Source: Leucaena leucocephala (taxonomy: Eukaryota; Streptophyta; Magnoliopsida; Fabales; Fabaceae). From it: DNA of 64,000 bases. The stretch is taken from NCBI GenBank assembly GCA_037074615.1, contig CM073549.1, forward strand, positions 3,911,001 to 3,975,000, given 5' to 3'. This document shows positions 62,143 to 64,000 of the stretch, piece by piece (position 1 is the first letter of the stretch; every line of letters starts with the position of its first letter). The translations under genes were made by a program, and so were the position numbers. Under the pieces are notes generated by a model. It saw nothing but the letters and a program-made list of their open reading frames with translations. It was not told where the DNA came from and did no database searches.

Positions 62143-64000
62143 GATTGGCCCCCTCTGTCCCGGTACCCACAAACGAATCTAAAACCCCTATCTCTCTCTC
62201 TCTCTCTTACTTTCCGCGTGGAGACGATTAAGATAGACTCGTACGGCTAAAAACACGAGAAATTTCCACCCAAGAGAAAACACGAGAGAAACAGAATCTA
62301 CAGCGATCTTCCCTACGAATCGTTGGAACCACAGATGCAGTAGAAGCAACAGGATGAGAAGAGAGTGAATTCGTCCTCTTCTCCTTCCCTCGCGACCCTT
62401 CGCCTCTGGGCTCTGGCTATCAAGTATCTATCAGGTACAGAAATGCAGTGAGACTCCGTGAGGAATATTTTCTTTTCTTCTTCTTCTTTTTAATTTTTTA
62501 TTTTTTTAAAAAACTGAGAGGATCAGAGGACTATTAAATATAATGATTAATACCAAGAAGCAGAGTCTCAAGGCAAGTGTCATGAGTCCAGGATCGTGTC
62601 TAAATATTGAGACTTTGAAATCCATGGGTAGGGCAGGCCATGATTTTAACATTTTTTTCTTATATTATTAATAATTTGCAACTTTTTTCTAGATTACATA
62701 TTTTTCACTCGCTTGAATTTGTCGGCCAAAAAGAAAACACAGATCTAATTTAAAATTAGAAAAAATTATATGGTTACCTTCAGGATTTTTTTTTAATAGG
62801 ATATGATTTAAATCTCAGTTCTCCCATCTGATAATTTAGTTTGTTCATCCTTACCTCAAGTGCCTTTAGGTTTTGTATAATATGTTTTACATTTTATATA
62901 ACAAGATCTTATGTTTAAACAATAATAAACCTTGCCATATGCTTATTGATAATTTATAATTTTCCTTTTTTAGAAAATAATTAACCTTTTCATTATAATT
63001 TATTATTCCAATATGGAGTTTAAGTATTGTTTTGAAGTTTGAGATGCATGGTAATCTATATTGTGAATAGTATAATTTTATATATTTTTTATTTTAATTG
63101 ATTAATATTAATATTAATTTTTGCCTCTCAAATTTAGTATTTATTTTTATATATCGCTAGAATAATTCACCACATTTGAATGTATTTAACATAAATTAAA
63201 AAAATTAATACAGAATTAACCACCTAAAGTAAACACACACCACGATTGGATAATTTATATTAAGGAGAGATAACTTATATTAATCAACGGGATTGAGATA
63301 GTGAAGAAAATTAATTTTAGTAAATTTAAATTTAAATTTTTATTAAAATAAATATTTATATTTAGTTTCTGAAAATATTTTAAATACTATTATCACTTAT
63401 GTATCAACGAAAAAATAACTTATAGGTACATATATTATATATTATTTTTGAAAAAAGTTAATTGTCAGATTAAATATTTTGTATTTTGTATTCAAAATTT
63501 TGTGATCACTTATGCATTCAAAATTTTGTATTTTGTAAATATGAAATGAAATCAATAAAAAATAATCACAGATTAAATATAAATATATTGAGTGGACCGG
63601 GACGGAGATAAAGGAAATGGCTGGTGTTCAATATTTTCTAAAATTCTCTTAAATGTTTTTGGATTTTGGAAATTATTGCGGAAATTATAAATGTGTAACG
63701 TTAGATTCCGGTGGAAGGAAAGAGAGAGGTCAGGAATCTGCCAACTCAGCCTGTCTGAATCCATGTGATGTTATTGATTCGTTCTTGTCATGTCGCAGAG
63801 CCGCAAATGAACTCGCCGACTTCCCCGCCAGGCTATTTTATTTTCGTATGTGGAATTGGAGTGAATTGAAAATCACAAGCAAAATTTATATAATTTCTTC
63901 ATATTTTTATAATTAATTAACTAGTGTGAACTCTATATATTTTAATAAGTTAATTATTTATGAATGTGATCATAGTAGTTTGTTATTATTTCTCTCCATA
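62143..64000. other. Upstream region of the acidic gene and AT-rich end of window
   Basis: 62143-about 62420 is the probable 5' leader and core promoter, including a (CT)n run at 62191-62207. The remainder is AT-rich. An open stretch at 63653-63916 (plus) has no recognisable features, though its GC-richer part near 63780-63830 could belong to a gene whose body lies to the right. Confidence 0.45.

Overview
This is nuclear DNA from a flowering plant, almost certainly a eudicot. It is AT-rich, its genes are split by GT-AG introns, it carries a complete phytochrome E gene and a nuclear tRNA-Ile(AAU), and its spacers hold SINEs, MITEs and a nested pair of DNA transposons. I cannot name the species.

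Left to right: a DUF1296 / GBF-interacting-protein-1-like gene (minus, 3' end outside the window); a spacer with one unassigned ORF cluster; an intronless PPR gene of the At1g19290 type (minus); a GPI-anchor type X8-domain gene (plus) that carries two frameshifts and whose first intron is filled by a 5 kb transposon with a second transposon inside it; PHYE (minus, 4 exons, 1135 aa); an 8.8 kb AT-rich spacer with several SINEs; PRP39 (minus, 12 exons, 1079 aa); a RimM-type gene fused to a UAP-like domain (plus, 10 exons, 670 aa); RPL32 (plus, 133 aa); a tRNA-Ile gene; and an acidic plant-specific gene of unknown function (minus, 462 aa). All complete exon models were assembled by hand from splice sites, and each sums to a multiple of three.

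The most interesting part is 16505-21515. An outer element (16514-21506) has a perfect 9-bp target duplication, as Mutator-like elements do, and carries a decayed multi-exon fragment resembling the chloroplast FtsH-like gene FTSHI4. Inside it sits a hAT-like element (16593-18896) with a perfect 8-bp duplication and GGGACGGGAC-type subterminal repeats. That element carries fragments of two further genes, a chloroplast-type DnaJ and an SBT5-type subtilase, still with intron borders. This is a transposon with captured genes nested in another such transposon.

The conserved genes form a neighbourhood that, from memory, matches two Arabidopsis segments at once: At4g18100-18150 (RPL32, PHYE, DUF1296) and At5g46380-46430 (DUF1296, PRP39, RimM, RPL32). 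The window looks like the unsplit ancestral order. The genes do not form one pathway: they are housekeeping RNA-processing and translation genes next to a photoreceptor.
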